Notes: generated from the letters alone by a model not told the origin. Shown: positions 1 to 8,310, counted from the stretch's first letter. The stretch: 64,000 nt of DNA from MGBC163016 sp964631345 (GCA_964631345.1 CAZVWE010000004.1:113294-177293), one strand, 5' to 3'. A program made the numbers and translations.

Positions 1-1207
1 GATGAGCATAAGGTCCTACAGCATATGCTGGGTGATCCTCTTTTGCATCAATTCTCTTCTTCTCAACTTCTTCGCCTACAAACTGCATGGTCTCGTATGT
101 CCAACGACCAAGGAAGCTTGAAGGAAGTGCAAGGGTGATTCCACCCGGTACGTCCATGTATCCGCAAATGGCTCCAATTGCAAGAAGTGCTTGTCCTGCT
201 TGTGCGCCATTTTGCTGGGTGTCAATTGCAAGACCCCACATAATTGATGAAGGCTTGTTGATAGCGAAAGCACGTGCAGCCCCACGGATAATGTCTGCTG
301 GAACCCAAGTAATTTCTTCTGCCCACTCAGGAGTCTTGTCTTTAACGCGCTCTGCAAGACCCTCAAGCCCGAAGACCCATTCATCGCAGAACTCGTGATC
401 ATATAGATCCTCGCCAATGATTACATTGAGCAGTGCAAGGCCGATTGCAGCATCTGTACCAGGACGAAGCTGGAGATGGAATTCAGCGCGAGATGCAAGC
501 CATGTAAGACGAGGGTCAATAACAATAAGTTTTGATCCAAGCTTCATGAGGTCAACAATTGCATGACCGTAGAATCCATCAGGATTTGATTGCAATGGGC
601 TCTTGCCCCAGATCATGATGTACTTCGGCACTTCATATCTCGGATCGTTGTATCTCTCCGGGAAAAATGCTGCATAGTCAAGCTCAGGATATCCTGCACC
701 TAGCAAGAAGTCACCGATTACAGTACGAGGACCATAGCAAGATGCACCTGACATCATGAATGCATTGTTTGGAGTCTTGAAAACTGCCTGTGCCATAGGA
801 GGCGCATACTCAGTTGCCTCGCGGCCAGTGCCTTTTGATACATATATAGCCTCAGGGCCATAAGTGTCCCATATTTTTCTAACTTCAGTCTCTAGGATAT
901 CTAGTGCCTCATCCCAAGAGATCTCAACCCACTTATCCTTGCCTCTATCTTCTTTGGCACGCTTCATGGGGTGTTTAATTCTATCTGGATGATTGAGGAA
1001 CTCGCCCATTGCCAAACACCTAGGGCATAAACGTCCTTGGCTGATTGGATGATCTGGGTCGCCCTCAACCTTAACAAAGTTGCCTTCTTTGTCGGTATAG
1101 ATGAACATACCGCATCCAACTGGATGGCATCCTGGAGGTGACCAACCACAGGTACGAGTACGAATTAGATCGCCTTCTTCGACTCGCCATTCCTTGTCCA
1201 TGCTCAT
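1..1207 (-). CDS. Molybdopterin-dependent oxidoreductase, N-terminal part (runs off the window)
   Basis: Reading the minus strand from ATG at 1207 gives about 402 uninterrupted residues that continue past base 1. The N terminus has a cluster-binding pattern with Cys20, Cys27, Cys32 and Cys61 (TRTCGWSPPGCHPVGCG, then GRLCPRC), followed by the HPMKR and WDEAL segments typical of the DMSO-reductase superfamily. Further on are SGASCYGPR and MIWGKSPLQSNPDG, typical of the pterin-binding region. No Tat signal is present, so the enzyme is probably cytoplasmic. The spaced first cysteines (GCHPVGCG) resemble anaerobic dehydroxylase and hydratase-like members rather than nitrate or formate enzymes; that subfamily call is inference and the substrate is unknown. 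The start overlaps the stop of the preceding zinc-ribbon gene by four bases (ATGA), so the two are translationally coupled. Confidence 0.9.
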   Translation of the reverse strand, partial: MSMDKEWRVEEGDLIRTRTCGWSPPGCHPVGCGMFIYTDKEGNFVKVEGDPDHPISQGRLCPRCLAMGEFLNHPDRIKHPMKRAKEDRGKDKWVEISWDEALDILETEVRKIWDTYGPEAIYVSKGTGREATEYAPPMAQAVFKTPNNAFMMSGASCYGPRTVIGDFLLGAGYPELDYAAFFPERYNDPRYEVPKYIMIWGKSPLQSNPDGFYGHAIVDLMKLGSKLIVIDPRLTWLASRAEFHLQLRPGTDAAIGLALLNVIIGEDLYDHEFCDEWVFGLEGLAERVKDKTPEWAEEITWVPADIIRGAARAFAINKPSSIMWGLAIDTQQNGAQAGQALLAIGAICGYMDVPGGITLALPSSFLGRWTYETMQFVGEEVEKKRIDAKEDHPAYAVGPYAH

Positions 1208-1422
1208 TTGTTCTTCCCCTCTCTTGTCCCCAATGATTTATTTCGCTCAGAAGCCTTTGCAGCCCAATCTGCCCTGGCTTTATCCTTCATATCTTCAGTA
1301 AACACATGACCACAGCGTTTACATTTTTTAAAGACAAGAAGATTCTTCTGACCGCATTGTTCACACCAGATGAATTTGGGTTTGCAGTTATCGCATGTAA
1401 CCCGACAACTTCCAAAACACAT
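1204..1422 (-). CDS. Small zinc-ribbon protein (MCFGSC type)
   Basis: A 72-residue protein with four CxxC-like pairs: MCFGSC, CDNC, CEQC and CKRC, which suggests two zinc ribbons or rubredoxin-like knuckles. The C-terminal third is charged and rich in Lys, Arg and Glu. It has no signal peptide or membrane segment. It sits between another small zinc-ribbon gene (43 bp upstream) and the molybdoenzyme gene, whose ATG overlaps its TGA. Its position suggests a small accessory, maturation or electron-transfer protein for the molybdoenzyme. That is inference, because no function can be read from the sequence. Confidence 0.75.
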   Translation of the reverse strand: MCFGSCRVTCDNCKPKFIWCEQCGQKNLLVFKKCKRCGHVFTEDMKDKARADWAAKASERNKSLGTREGKNK

Positions 1423-1465
1423 GCAAATACCTTTGTCTCAAGTATTTGTTCTACACAGCGAGGAA

Positions 1466-1732
1466 TTAATTCTGTGCAGGTGGCTTTGGAGCACCTGGAG
1501 TTGCTGGCGGTTTTGGTGCGCCAGGGGCTGCTGGTGCTGCAGGAGCTCCGGGAGCTGCAGGTGCAGCGGAAGCATCAGGTGCAGCAGGTGCTAATGATGC
1601 TGGATCGATTCCTTCAAGGCTTGTTTTGCAGAAGGGGCATTTTTTTGGAAGGAGTCCTTGTGTAACGTTGATTTTTTTGCCGCAATTAGGACATGCTGCC
1701 CCAGTATTTGCTTCAGCAGGTCTAAAACACAT
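1466..1732 (-). CDS. MCFRPA-type zinc-ribbon protein with Pro/Ala-rich tail
   Basis: An 88-residue protein. It starts MCFRPAEA, then has CPNC and CPFC 13 residues apart (one zinc ribbon), then a tail of about 40 residues made almost only of Pro, Ala and Gly. The start is supported by AAAGGA nine bases upstream. It is the first gene of the minus-strand unit that continues through 1204-1422 into the molybdoenzyme. Proteins with the same N terminus occur at 3983-4216 and 40782-41003; the latter again leads a molybdoenzyme operon. I do not know a described function. The Cys-Phe-Arg-Pro-Ala start is so constant that it is probably functional, and the tail looks like a flexible linker. Confidence 0.8.
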   Translation of the reverse strand: MCFRPAEANTGAACPNCGKKINVTQGLLPKKCPFCKTSLEGIDPASLAPAAPDASAAPAAPGAPAAPAAPGAPKPPATPGAPKPPAQN

Positions 1733-1904
1733 AAGCCGATTCCTTTCTAGAAGAGGCTCCCCAACACACCGACGCCTCTCCTCGTCGTTGTCAGCGGAGT
1801 GTGATTATTTGCAGGATTTGTTTCTTCTCTTAAGGTTTTTGGCCAATACCTTTTAGCGATTAAAGTCTATATAGGCAAGCCTTAAAGATTCATTGACGAA
1901 AGTT

Positions 1905-1938
1905 ACAAAAAAGCCTTCATTATTTGGAATGAAGGCCA
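1905..1938 (-). terminator. Rho-independent terminator of the PucR-type gene
   Basis: On the minus strand a nine-base-pair stem (arms 1913-1921 and 1928-1936) with a six-base loop is followed by TTTTTT. It lies 30 bases after the stop of the gene at 1967-3613 and separates that gene from the molybdoenzyme unit. Nothing else was recognised in the remaining 1733-1966 interval, which should hold the promoter of the molybdoenzyme unit. Confidence 0.85.
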
Positions 1939-1966
1939 TAGCATTGATAAGTTCCCAGGTAGAGGG

Positions 1967-3613
1967 CTATTGATCTTTTATCCGATCTTCCAATAGGATC
2001 CGTTGGTAATCCAACACTAAGCGACTTCTAAGCATTGGAGAATCAAACGAAATATCGAACCTTTCTTCAATTCTTGCAAGATGATAAAGCACGGTATTTC
2101 TGTGAACGTGCATAAGTTTTGCTGTTTCTGTCGCATTTCTTCCATGACAGATATATACCCAAATCATTTGTGCAATTGATGTTCCTGACTTTTCATCCTC
2201 TTTAATTATTTTGCTAAGAATTGAATCATTGAATGCAAATTCCACAAGATCGATGTCGTGGCCTTCTGTGAGAAGATAAAACTTCAACGCATGTTCAAAA
2301 GGATAACAAGGCACATCAGCTCCATTAGTTAAAGCATCGTATTCCCTTTTTAAAGGACCCCTCAATGCATATGCAGAAAATGCCTGTCGGTACGCCTTTT
2401 CAATATCTCGGATTTTATAAAACATTTGAGATGCCCCAGCAGCTGTACCAAATGGCTTGTAAATCTTTTCATCCAAATCTTTCCAAAGAGATTGACCTGA
2501 CAAACTGGATTCATTGTCAGATGTTGCATATGCAAGCACACACAAATTTCCTTTGAGCATAAATGGGTAGCAGTTACCATCATTTAGTTCTTGCGCAGCA
2601 GCCACAATTTGTGCTCTTTTCGAGTTAGGCATATTAGCGTCAAAAGGTATGTATATTAAACGAAAGCGTCGGGCATCAAAAGCTGCTGTTTTTGCCAATT
2701 GTGTTTCTACATATTCTTCTGTCATCGATTCGCCATTGATAAGGCCGACAAACACACGATGCCAAGGCGCTTCAAGATTAACTGTAGTCTTCCAAAAGTC
2801 ATTGCATATCATCACAACGCGTTTCATGAACTTCAAAAACAGATCATGCAACAGATCAACTGAACCCAATGCACAAACCATAGTCACATGAAATAGATAG
2901 GATCCTTCTATATAGACCGGATAGTGAAACGCAGTGTATGGATGTCTATCATCAGATCCTGCTACAACCAGTTGGCTATGCGCCTGAGATACCGGCAGAA
3001 TATTTTTTTCTATATAGGTAATCTCATCAGCATCATAGCAGCCGTTTTGCACCAAGTTTTGATATATGAGCGCATCAGCTGGAGGCTCTATACCACGGGA
3101 ATACGCAATCAGGTTATGCCCGGTATCTGTGATGCTGATGAAATTATCAAGCATAGATTCGCTTACAGTAATGATGCGATCAAGTTTACCCCGCGAATAT
3201 ACAACGCGATCCATCTCATTTTCCCAAATAAGATTAGACATAAAAAGAGCTCTGAGCAAAGTGTCGTAACGTGCAAAACGCTCTTGCTGTCTAAGCAAGA
3301 TCAAATGATTTCCAAGATTTCTTTCCTTGACCCATTTTGGAATTGTGTCATCAGGTACTAGGGCTATACAAAACAAGTTAGGTGATTTTTCAAAAAAGGT
3401 TACAGCATGCTCAACCCTGCATAGTATTAATGTGTCTGAATTGTATCCATTAGGTTCTATATTGTCCTCATCATAAATGGTTTCAAACCATTTGAATCTA
3501 CGAGTACAAATACGTGGACGATGGAGAATTTCATAATTACGTAAGGCATCAAGCAACATTGCATAGCTTACTTCACCAAACCTGTGGTTAAGACCGATCG
3601 CAGGCTCATGCAT
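1967..3613 (-). CDS. PucR/CdaR-type transcriptional regulator
   Basis: A 548-residue soluble protein. The C-terminal 60 residues hold the PucR-family helix-turn-helix, with the hallmark HVHRNTVLYHLARIEERF and the family ending DYQRILLED. The first 450 residues are a divergent ligand-sensing region without an evident known domain. PucR-family proteins normally activate catabolic genes in response to a small molecule. The gene lies between two sets of small zinc-ribbon genes and just upstream, on the same strand, of the molybdoenzyme unit, although a strong terminator separates them. Control of the molybdoenzyme cluster is therefore plausible but not shown. A second protein of similar build is encoded at 13867-15453 beside the arginine deiminase operon. 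Confidence 0.85.
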   Translation of the reverse strand: MHEPAIGLNHRFGEVSYAMLLDALRNYEILHRPRICTRRFKWFETIYDEDNIEPNGYNSDTLILCRVEHAVTFFEKSPNLFCIALVPDDTIPKWVKERNLGNHLILLRQQERFARYDTLLRALFMSNLIWENEMDRVVYSRGKLDRIITVSESMLDNFISITDTGHNLIAYSRGIEPPADALIYQNLVQNGCYDADEITYIEKNILPVSQAHSQLVVAGSDDRHPYTAFHYPVYIEGSYLFHVTMVCALGSVDLLHDLFLKFMKRVVMICNDFWKTTVNLEAPWHRVFVGLINGESMTEEYVETQLAKTAAFDARRFRLIYIPFDANMPNSKRAQIVAAAQELNDGNCYPFMLKGNLCVLAYATSDNESSLSGQSLWKDLDEKIYKPFGTAAGASQMFYKIRDIEKAYRQAFSAYALRGPLKREYDALTNGADVPCYPFEHALKFYLLTEGHDIDLVEFAFNDSILSKIIKEDEKSGTSIAQMIWVYICHGRNATETAKLMHVHRNTVLYHLARIEERFDISFDSPMLRSRLVLDYQRILLEDRIKDQ

Positions 3614-3690
3614 TCTTACCCCTCCCCTTGAGGTATTTTTAAGAACAATAGCACAAGCGAGGAAACGAATGAAATATGTGGGATTTTCTA

Positions 3691-3873
3691 TTATTTACTC
3701 TTAGGAGATGTTGGGGGTGTGGGTTCAGGTTTTACTGCAACAAGTTTTTTGCATCCACAATTAGGACAACCCGCAGTTCCAGCAGGTACATCAGCTCCGC
3801 AATCTGCACAAACATACTTTAGTCTTACAGAGTACATTCCGCATTTATTGCAATGTGTGCATGGATAACACAT
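3691..3873 (-). CDS. Small zinc-ribbon protein (MCYPC type)
   Basis: A 60-residue protein beginning MCYPCTHCNKCG. It has four CxxC motifs in total (CYPC, CNKC, CADC, CPNC), enough for two structural zinc sites, and a short Pro/Lys tail. It lies 77 bp upstream of the PucR-type regulator gene on the same strand and may be cotranscribed with it. The composition resembles double zinc-ribbon micro-proteins. It lacks the FRPA signature of its neighbour at 3983-4216. Function unknown. Confidence 0.7.
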   Translation of the reverse strand: MCYPCTHCNKCGMYSVRLKYVCADCGADVPAGTAGCPNCGCKKLVAVKPEPTPPTSPKSK

Positions 3874-3890
3874 AGACCCGCCTTAATGTG

Positions 3891-3935
3891 AACTTAATAA
3901 AAACAAACTTAATAAATGGGAACTTAATAAAAGAT
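3891..3935. repeat. Three tandem 15-bp repeats
   Basis: AACTTAATAA begins at 3891, 3906 and 3921, a fixed 15-base period. The last copy runs into the terminator stem at 3936. The array lies just upstream of the 3691-3873 gene, where its promoter or operator should be. Confidence 0.7.
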
Positions 3936-3965
3936 AAGACCCCCAAATTAACAGGGGGTCTTTCA
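3931..3965 (-). terminator. Rho-independent terminator of the 3983-4216 gene
   Basis: The stem AAGACCCCC (3936-3944) pairs with GGGGGTCTT (3954-3962). On the minus strand it is followed by an A/T-rich stretch containing TCTTTT. It comes 20 bases after the stop of the orphan MCFRPA gene, which makes that gene monocistronic. Confidence 0.8.
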
Positions 3966-3982
3966 AGCATCTAGCTCACGGA

Positions 3983-4216
3983 TTATTGACCGGGAGCTTT
4001 CGGTGCGCTTGGGGTACCTGGTGCGCCTGGAGCAGCTGGAGCACCTGGGGCACCTGGAGCTGCTGGTGCGCCTGGGGCACCTGGGGCGCCTGGTGTTGCA
4101 GGTGCTGCAGGAAGATCAGCACCACATTCTTTACACTTAGTTTCATTTACATCATTTTTTGCACCACATTCTGGGCACGTCTTGTCAGCCTCGATAGCTG
4201 CCGGTCTAAAACACAT
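3983..4216 (-). CDS. MCFRPA-type zinc-ribbon protein with collagen-like tail (orphan copy)
   Basis: Read from the ATG at 4216 the protein has 77 residues and begins MCFRPAA. An ATG three codons upstream (4225) sits directly against the GGAAAGG ribosome site, whereas 4216 has normal spacing and matches the start of its two paralogues. CPEC and CKEC form one zinc ribbon. The rest is a run of Pro-Gly-Ala and Ala-Ala-Pro triplets, so the DNA of 4010-4110 is itself a degenerate triplet repeat. Unlike its paralogues it is not followed by a molybdoenzyme gene but by its own terminator. No function is known; a shared or spare accessory protein for the molybdoenzymes is a guess. Confidence 0.75.
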   Translation of the reverse strand: MCFRPAAIEADKTCPECGAKNDVNETKCKECGADLPAAPATPGAPGAPGAPAAPGAPGAPAAPGAPGTPSAPKAPGQ

Positions 4217-4560
4217 TGGAGCCATCCTTTCCTTACTTAATGAAGCTTCTCTTGAACTTCCGGCAACTATTAAACAAACAAAGGGCTTATATTGAATCGC
4301 CTGATTGTTGCTAAATCCGCCTAACCGTCTAATACGTCATGGCTGATTCTTCTCAGACTTTTTAGTATGAATCGATACTTTTCTCAAGCTAGAGCATAGG
4401 ATTTGGTACGACGGTATGTTTATGGTTAATACCGCACAGGTGATGTATTAACTAGGCAATTTACTAACCACGTGATGTATTAGACAGGCGATGTACTAAC
4501 CAGGTGATGTATTAAATTAAAATATTTCTGTACCTAAATACATAATTTCAGGAGACAAAG
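4217..4560. other. Divergent intergenic region
   Basis: This stretch separates the minus-strand MCFRPA gene from the plus-strand methyltransferase gene. It contains the 16-bp repeat array at 4439-4518 and a ribosome site (CAGGAG) just before 4561. I see no gene, tRNA or known riboswitch in the remaining bases. Confidence 0.6.
4439..4518. repeat. Five perfect-period 16-bp tandem repeats
   Basis: Five contiguous 16-base units start at 4439, 4455, 4471, 4487 and 4503, with consensus GGYGATGTAYTAACYA. The units differ at a few positions but never in length. The array ends 42 bases before the start codon of the methyltransferase, so it lies in or next to the promoter. It could be a repeated regulator-binding site or a minisatellite. 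Confidence 0.85.
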
Positions 4561-5457
4561 ATGAACGCTTCGACACCACACATAAGCCTTACAGATATTC
4601 TTTCGGGACGTGCGATCCTTCTAGAAGATGGCGGTATGGGAACCATGGTTCAGCAAACCGGTCTTTTAAACCCAGGAGATGCACCTGAGCTTTTAAATCT
4701 CAAGGCACCAGAGGCGGTAACGGCAATACATCGCGCATATGTAGATTCAGGTTCCATGATGGTCACCGCAAACACATTTGGTGCCAGCGCTTTAAAGCTT
4801 TCAAAAATTAAAGCGCCCGAATATAAAAACGATTTAACTGTAGAGAATATTTTCGATATTGCGATCGCTTGTGCCCGTGCTGCAAACCCTAACTTTATTG
4901 CTGCAAGCATAGGTCCATTAGGAGAACTTTTAGAGCCTTATGGCGATTTGGAACATGAAGAGGCATACGATCTTTTTGCACAACAAATTAAAGCTGCGAG
5001 TAAAGCTGGATGCGACATTATTGCAGTAGAGACGATGTCTGATATTGAAGAAGCACAACTTGCCATAAAGGCTGCACGAGAGTTTTCAGATATTCCAGTA
5101 TTTGCAACAATGTCTTTTACCGCATCAGGACATACCATAATGGGAACAACTCCAAAGGATGCGGCTTTAGCGCTTGCCAGCTTTGGAGCGGACGCTGTAG
5201 GACTTAACTGTTCAGTTGGGCCAATTGAAGCTGCAACATTTGCAGCTGAGATGAAAGCAGCAGTAGATCTTCCAATTATCGTTAAACCAAACGCAGGGCT
5301 TCCGCATATCGAAAACAACAAAACTTACTACGATGTAACAGATGAAGATTTTGCAGAAGCTATGCGTATATCCCTTGATAACGGTGCAACTATCATCGGT
5401 GGATGCTGTGGCACCACCCCGGAATATATTGAAAAACTAAAACGACTCATAGGATAA
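4561..5457 (+). CDS. Homocysteine S-methyltransferase family protein
   Basis: A 298-residue stand-alone S-methyltransferase (HCY) barrel domain. It has the N-terminal LLEDGGMGTMVQ motif, the mid-barrel SIGPLGELLEPYG segment, the zinc-ligand loop GLNCSVGP and the C-terminal paired cysteines GGCCGTTPEYI. These three Cys are the zinc site that activates homocysteine in the family. The length equals the N-terminal module of cobalamin methionine synthase, but no cobalamin or pterin module is attached. The protein may therefore use S-methylmethionine or another donor, or work with separate corrinoid and pterin-binding proteins. CAGGAG lies eight bases before the ATG. Its only regulatory clue is the 16-bp repeat array upstream. 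Confidence 0.9.
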   Translation: MNASTPHISLTDILSGRAILLEDGGMGTMVQQTGLLNPGDAPELLNLKAPEAVTAIHRAYVDSGSMMVTANTFGASALKLSKIKAPEYKNDLTVENIFDIAIACARAANPNFIAASIGPLGELLEPYGDLEHEEAYDLFAQQIKAASKAGCDIIAVETMSDIEEAQLAIKAAREFSDIPVFATMSFTASGHTIMGTTPKDAALALASFGADAVGLNCSVGPIEAATFAAEMKAAVDLPIIVKPNAGLPHIENNKTYYDVTDEDFAEAMRISLDNGATIIGGCCGTTPEYIEKLKRLIG

Positions 5458-5460
5458 TAA

Positions 5461-5494
5461 ACAACCCCTGACCTCGCTAAAAGTCAGAGGTTGT
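5461..5494. terminator. Terminator-like hairpin between convergent genes
   Basis: Twelve-base arms (5461-5472 and 5483-5494) pair with one mismatch. It sits directly after the methyltransferase stop codon and before the convergent surface-protein gene. The U-tract is poor on both strands, so efficient intrinsic termination is uncertain. Confidence 0.55.
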
Positions 5495-5551
5495 CGCTAA
5501 CTATGATGCTGTGTTTCGCATTAATATTTACGCAAAAACTTCAACAGTAGA

Positions 5552-6640
5552 CTAACGTTGCACGGTGTCATTTTTCTTGTCTCTCGCAAGCATGATGACT
5601 GCAATTATGACAGCCCCTGCCGCCAACACAGCAAGTGTGATCGCAATACCTAGAAGCGATGAGTCGCCTGTTTGTACCAAGTTTGACCCTTGCCGTATGC
5701 CTGAACGATATGCTTCTGACAACGCAATCGCTTCAGCTTTTCCTGCAGTATCGTTGAGCATTTCATCTGTTACATCAAGAGTGCCGTTATCCGCATCACT
5801 TCCGATAGAACCGCCTCCTGGAAGCGTAACTGTTGGATCATCCTTATCTATCGTTGAGTCACCCGGAAGTGTAGTAGGTGGAGTTGTGTCAGTCGGCACT
5901 TCAATTTCACTTGGCAAATTAGTAAGCTCAGGTGTATATAAGACATTGATTACATTGTTGTCTGGGTTAAGTCCAACACGTATTTCTGCAGGATATGTAT
6001 CGATGACATACATATCATCTAATTCATATTCGTATGCATCGCCTTGAACTAATAAGTCAAATCTTTGATTATCGAAGGTTTGAGAACCCATCTTGATAAA
6101 ATCAACATCATCAGTTGCAAGTGCATCGCCCCAATTGTCAGCAGTCAGATCAGCACCTGTCATCACATAATAGTTAACTGTATATTCATTATTCCAAAGA
6201 CGAAAATAGAAAAGTTCGATTACATTGTCTTCAGGATTGGTACTAACCGTTAATTTAGCCGGCCAAGCATCAAAAAACACATACCCTGGAATATTAACTA
6301 CGTAATCCCATGTATCTAAAACTTGACCTTCCTGCATATCATGTAGCGTACCGCTTCCCATAAAACGCCGCCCATTTTCATCAGCGGGAACATCCGGGTC
6401 TTCGTAAGACACAATCTCATAATAATTAAGCGTCACCGTGCAATCACCAGCTGGAGCGTTAATCTCTTCTGGTGTCTCTTCGACAACATAAGGATCATCG
6501 GCCATATTTATTGCATTTGCGTAAGCTACAGGAGGTATAGCCATACTGAGTGCAAAAAATATTGAGAACGCTATAAGCGATGCTTTTTTAAAGACTCCTG
6601 CGTCTTCTTTGAAATGATTCAAATTATTTAAGACAGACAT
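5552..6640 (-). CDS. Cell-surface protein with MucBP-like repeats and C-terminal membrane anchor
   Basis: A 362-residue protein. A signal peptide (hydrophobic run about residues 20-40, cleavage near AYANA) is followed by about three repeats of 60-70 residues with the pattern V-N-Y-Y-x(n)-G-x(n)-Y-x(n)-P-x-x-N-V-I-x-x-F/L-Y, as in MucBP-type adhesive repeats. Next comes a Thr/Pro/Asp-rich wall-spanning stretch, then NLVQTGD, a hydrophobic helix and the basic tail RDKKNDTVQR. The QTGD-helix-basic order mimics a sortase signal but lacks a canonical LPxTG. It may be a variant sorting signal or a simple membrane anchor. The ribosome site falls inside the 3' arm of a strong hairpin at 6650-6698. 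Confidence 0.8.
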   Translation of the reverse strand: MSVLNNLNHFKEDAGVFKKASLIAFSIFFALSMAIPPVAYANAINMADDPYVVEETPEEINAPAGDCTVTLNYYEIVSYEDPDVPADENGRRFMGSGTLHDMQEGQVLDTWDYVVNIPGYVFFDAWPAKLTVSTNPEDNVIELFYFRLWNNEYTVNYYVMTGADLTADNWGDALATDDVDFIKMGSQTFDNQRFDLLVQGDAYEYELDDMYVIDTYPAEIRVGLNPDNNVINVLYTPELTNLPSEIEVPTDTTPPTTLPGDSTIDKDDPTVTLPGGGSIGSDADNGTLDVTDEMLNDTAGKAEAIALSEAYRSGIRQGSNLVQTGDSSLLGIAITLAVLAAGAVIIAVIMLARDKKNDTVQR

Positions 6641-6649
6641 ATAAAATCA

Positions 6650-6698
6650 GCCCCTCTCAACCAACTATTTAAACGACATACTAGTTAGTTAGAGGGGC
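6650..6698 (-). promoter_or_regulatory. Hairpin that buries the ribosome-binding site of the surface-protein gene
   Basis: The arms are 6650-6667 and 6682-6698 (GCCCCTCT paired with AGAGGGGC, then a further paired AAC-AACTA part with one bulge and one wobble). On the minus strand the second arm contains GAGAGGGG, the only plausible Shine-Dalgarno sequence, about ten bases before the ATG at 6640. No strong U-tract follows the hairpin. It could be a translational switch, or a terminator for the upstream symporter transcript. Confidence 0.6.
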
Positions 6699-6777
6699 AT
6701 CTATTATGTGCATGATCTATATGAAATCATGCTAGTTCTAAATTGTTTATCGCTAGATACTTTTGCCTTTGAAACTA

Positions 6778-8241
6778 TTACCTTTTCTTAGCTTCATTGA
6801 TTGCAGCTCGCTCTTCGTCTTCTAGCTTTTCTTCATGAACATCAGTTGCACGTTTATCATGCTTTGCATTTGCTATCGCCAAAATCGATCCGGTAAGAGC
6901 AAACAAAGCGATTGCGTTAGGCAATACCATCAACTGGTTAAACATGTCAGCGAGTTCCCAAACTAAATCATTTGAAAGAAGTGAACCCATAAAGATGAAT
7001 ATAAGCGCAATTATCATAAATGGGATAACGCCCTTTTTACCAAACAACCATTCTACATTAAGCTTCGCAAAAAGGTTCCATGAAAGAATGGTGGAAAACG
7101 CAAAGAACAACAAGCATATAGCTACGAACCAAGCTCCGAAATTCTCACCAAAGAACTGGCCAAATGCAAGCTGCGCAATGTTTGTCTTAGTAATCGCGCC
7201 TGCTGTAAGAGTTGCATAATCCCCTGTTGCAAGTACTCCATCTCCAACATACATTGTTGAGATAACAACAAGAGCTGTCATGGTAACCACAATAATAGTA
7301 TCGATAAACACACCTATCATAGCTACAACACCCTGCTCATGAGGATTACGTACCTCTGCGAGCGCATGTGCGTGTGGTGTTGACCCCATACCAGCCTCAT
7401 TTGAAAACAGACCACGCTTCGCACCTTGAGTCACTGCTGCCAAAATACCAAACGTAGCACCACCAACAGCTGCATTTGGATTAAATGCGCATTCAAAAAT
7501 CAATGCAAATGTTGCAGGAATAGCTTGAGCATTCATGATGAGAAGGATAAGAGAGCCCACAACATACAATACGGCCATAATTGGGACAATCTTTTCTGTA
7601 ACGGAAGCAAGACGAGAAACGCCACCAAGAAAAACAATTCCAGCAAGAACAACAACGACGATACCCACCGCCCATGTTGGAATACCAAATGCATTATTCA
7701 TGGTTTCAGCTATTGAATTTGATTGCACCATGCATCCCATAAATCCAAGAGCCAAAATGATAGCAACAGCAAAGAATCCTGCTAAGAATTTTCCACCCGC
7801 ACCTTTAAATGCCGTTGTGATGTAATAGACAGGACCGCCATGAACCGCGCCATCTTCATCAACCACACGTGTTTTTTGCGCCATTACTGCTTCACAATAA
7901 TTAGTTGCCATGCCTAAAAGGGCAATGACCCACATCCAGAAAATGGCTCCAGGGCCACCAATTATGATTGCCCCACATGCACCAACAATATTGCCAGTAC
8001 CAACTTGCGCAGCAACAGCAGTCGCCAAAGCCTGGAAAGATGTCATTGCTCCGCCCTGATTTCCGCCGCGCAAGGAGAAATCGCCAAACATTCTGCGCCA
8101 GCCTTCACCGAAGCAACGGAACTGGATGAACTTTGTTCTTATTGAGAACCAAAGACCCATGCCAAGCAAAAGAATGATTAATACGTAATTTGATAGGTAA
8201 TTATTTATTGTGGTAACAATGCCAAGTAATACCTCTTCCAC
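6778..8241 (-). CDS. Alanine/glycine:cation symporter (AGCS family)
   Basis: A 487-residue polytopic protein of the AGCS (AlsT/DagA) family that imports alanine or glycine with sodium. Family segments are clear: the N-terminal IRTKFIQFRCF motif, SFQALATAVAAQVGTGNIVG, GGPGAIFWMWV, GGVSRLASVTEKIVP and SNEAGMGSTPHAHA. Eleven or so hydrophobic helices fill the rest, and the C-terminal tail is charged. A glycine riboswitch lies in the 5' leader, so glycine is the likely physiological ligand or regulator. The gene follows the arginine deiminase cluster on the same strand, but the terminator at 8605-8637 separates them. Confidence 0.95.
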   Translation of the reverse strand: MEEVLLGIVTTINNYLSNYVLIILLLGMGLWFSIRTKFIQFRCFGEGWRRMFGDFSLRGGNQGGAMTSFQALATAVAAQVGTGNIVGACGAIIIGGPGAIFWMWVIALLGMATNYCEAVMAQKTRVVDEDGAVHGGPVYYITTAFKGAGGKFLAGFFAVAIILALGFMGCMVQSNSIAETMNNAFGIPTWAVGIVVVVLAGIVFLGGVSRLASVTEKIVPIMAVLYVVGSLILLIMNAQAIPATFALIFECAFNPNAAVGGATFGILAAVTQGAKRGLFSNEAGMGSTPHAHALAEVRNPHEQGVVAMIGVFIDTIIVVTMTALVVISTMYVGDGVLATGDYATLTAGAITKTNIAQLAFGQFFGENFGAWFVAICLLFFAFSTILSWNLFAKLNVEWLFGKKGVIPFMIIALIFIFMGSLLSNDLVWELADMFNQLMVLPNAIALFALTGSILAIANAKHDKRATDVHEEKLEDEERAAINEAKKR

Positions 8242-8310
8242 ACCCTCTCCGTTCTCTCACGTTTATTCGAAAGAAAACTCAGGAGAGCCCACACAGGAGA
8301 AAAGGATTAC

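Noticed and set aside
87..398. Plus-strand frame opposite the molybdoenzyme N-terminal region
   Set aside because: The minus-strand frame has unmistakable family motifs; this is its shadow.
4439..4518. CRISPR array
   Set aside because: Units are contiguous, imperfect and without spacers; no cas gene lies in the window. The same holds for the other tandem arrays.
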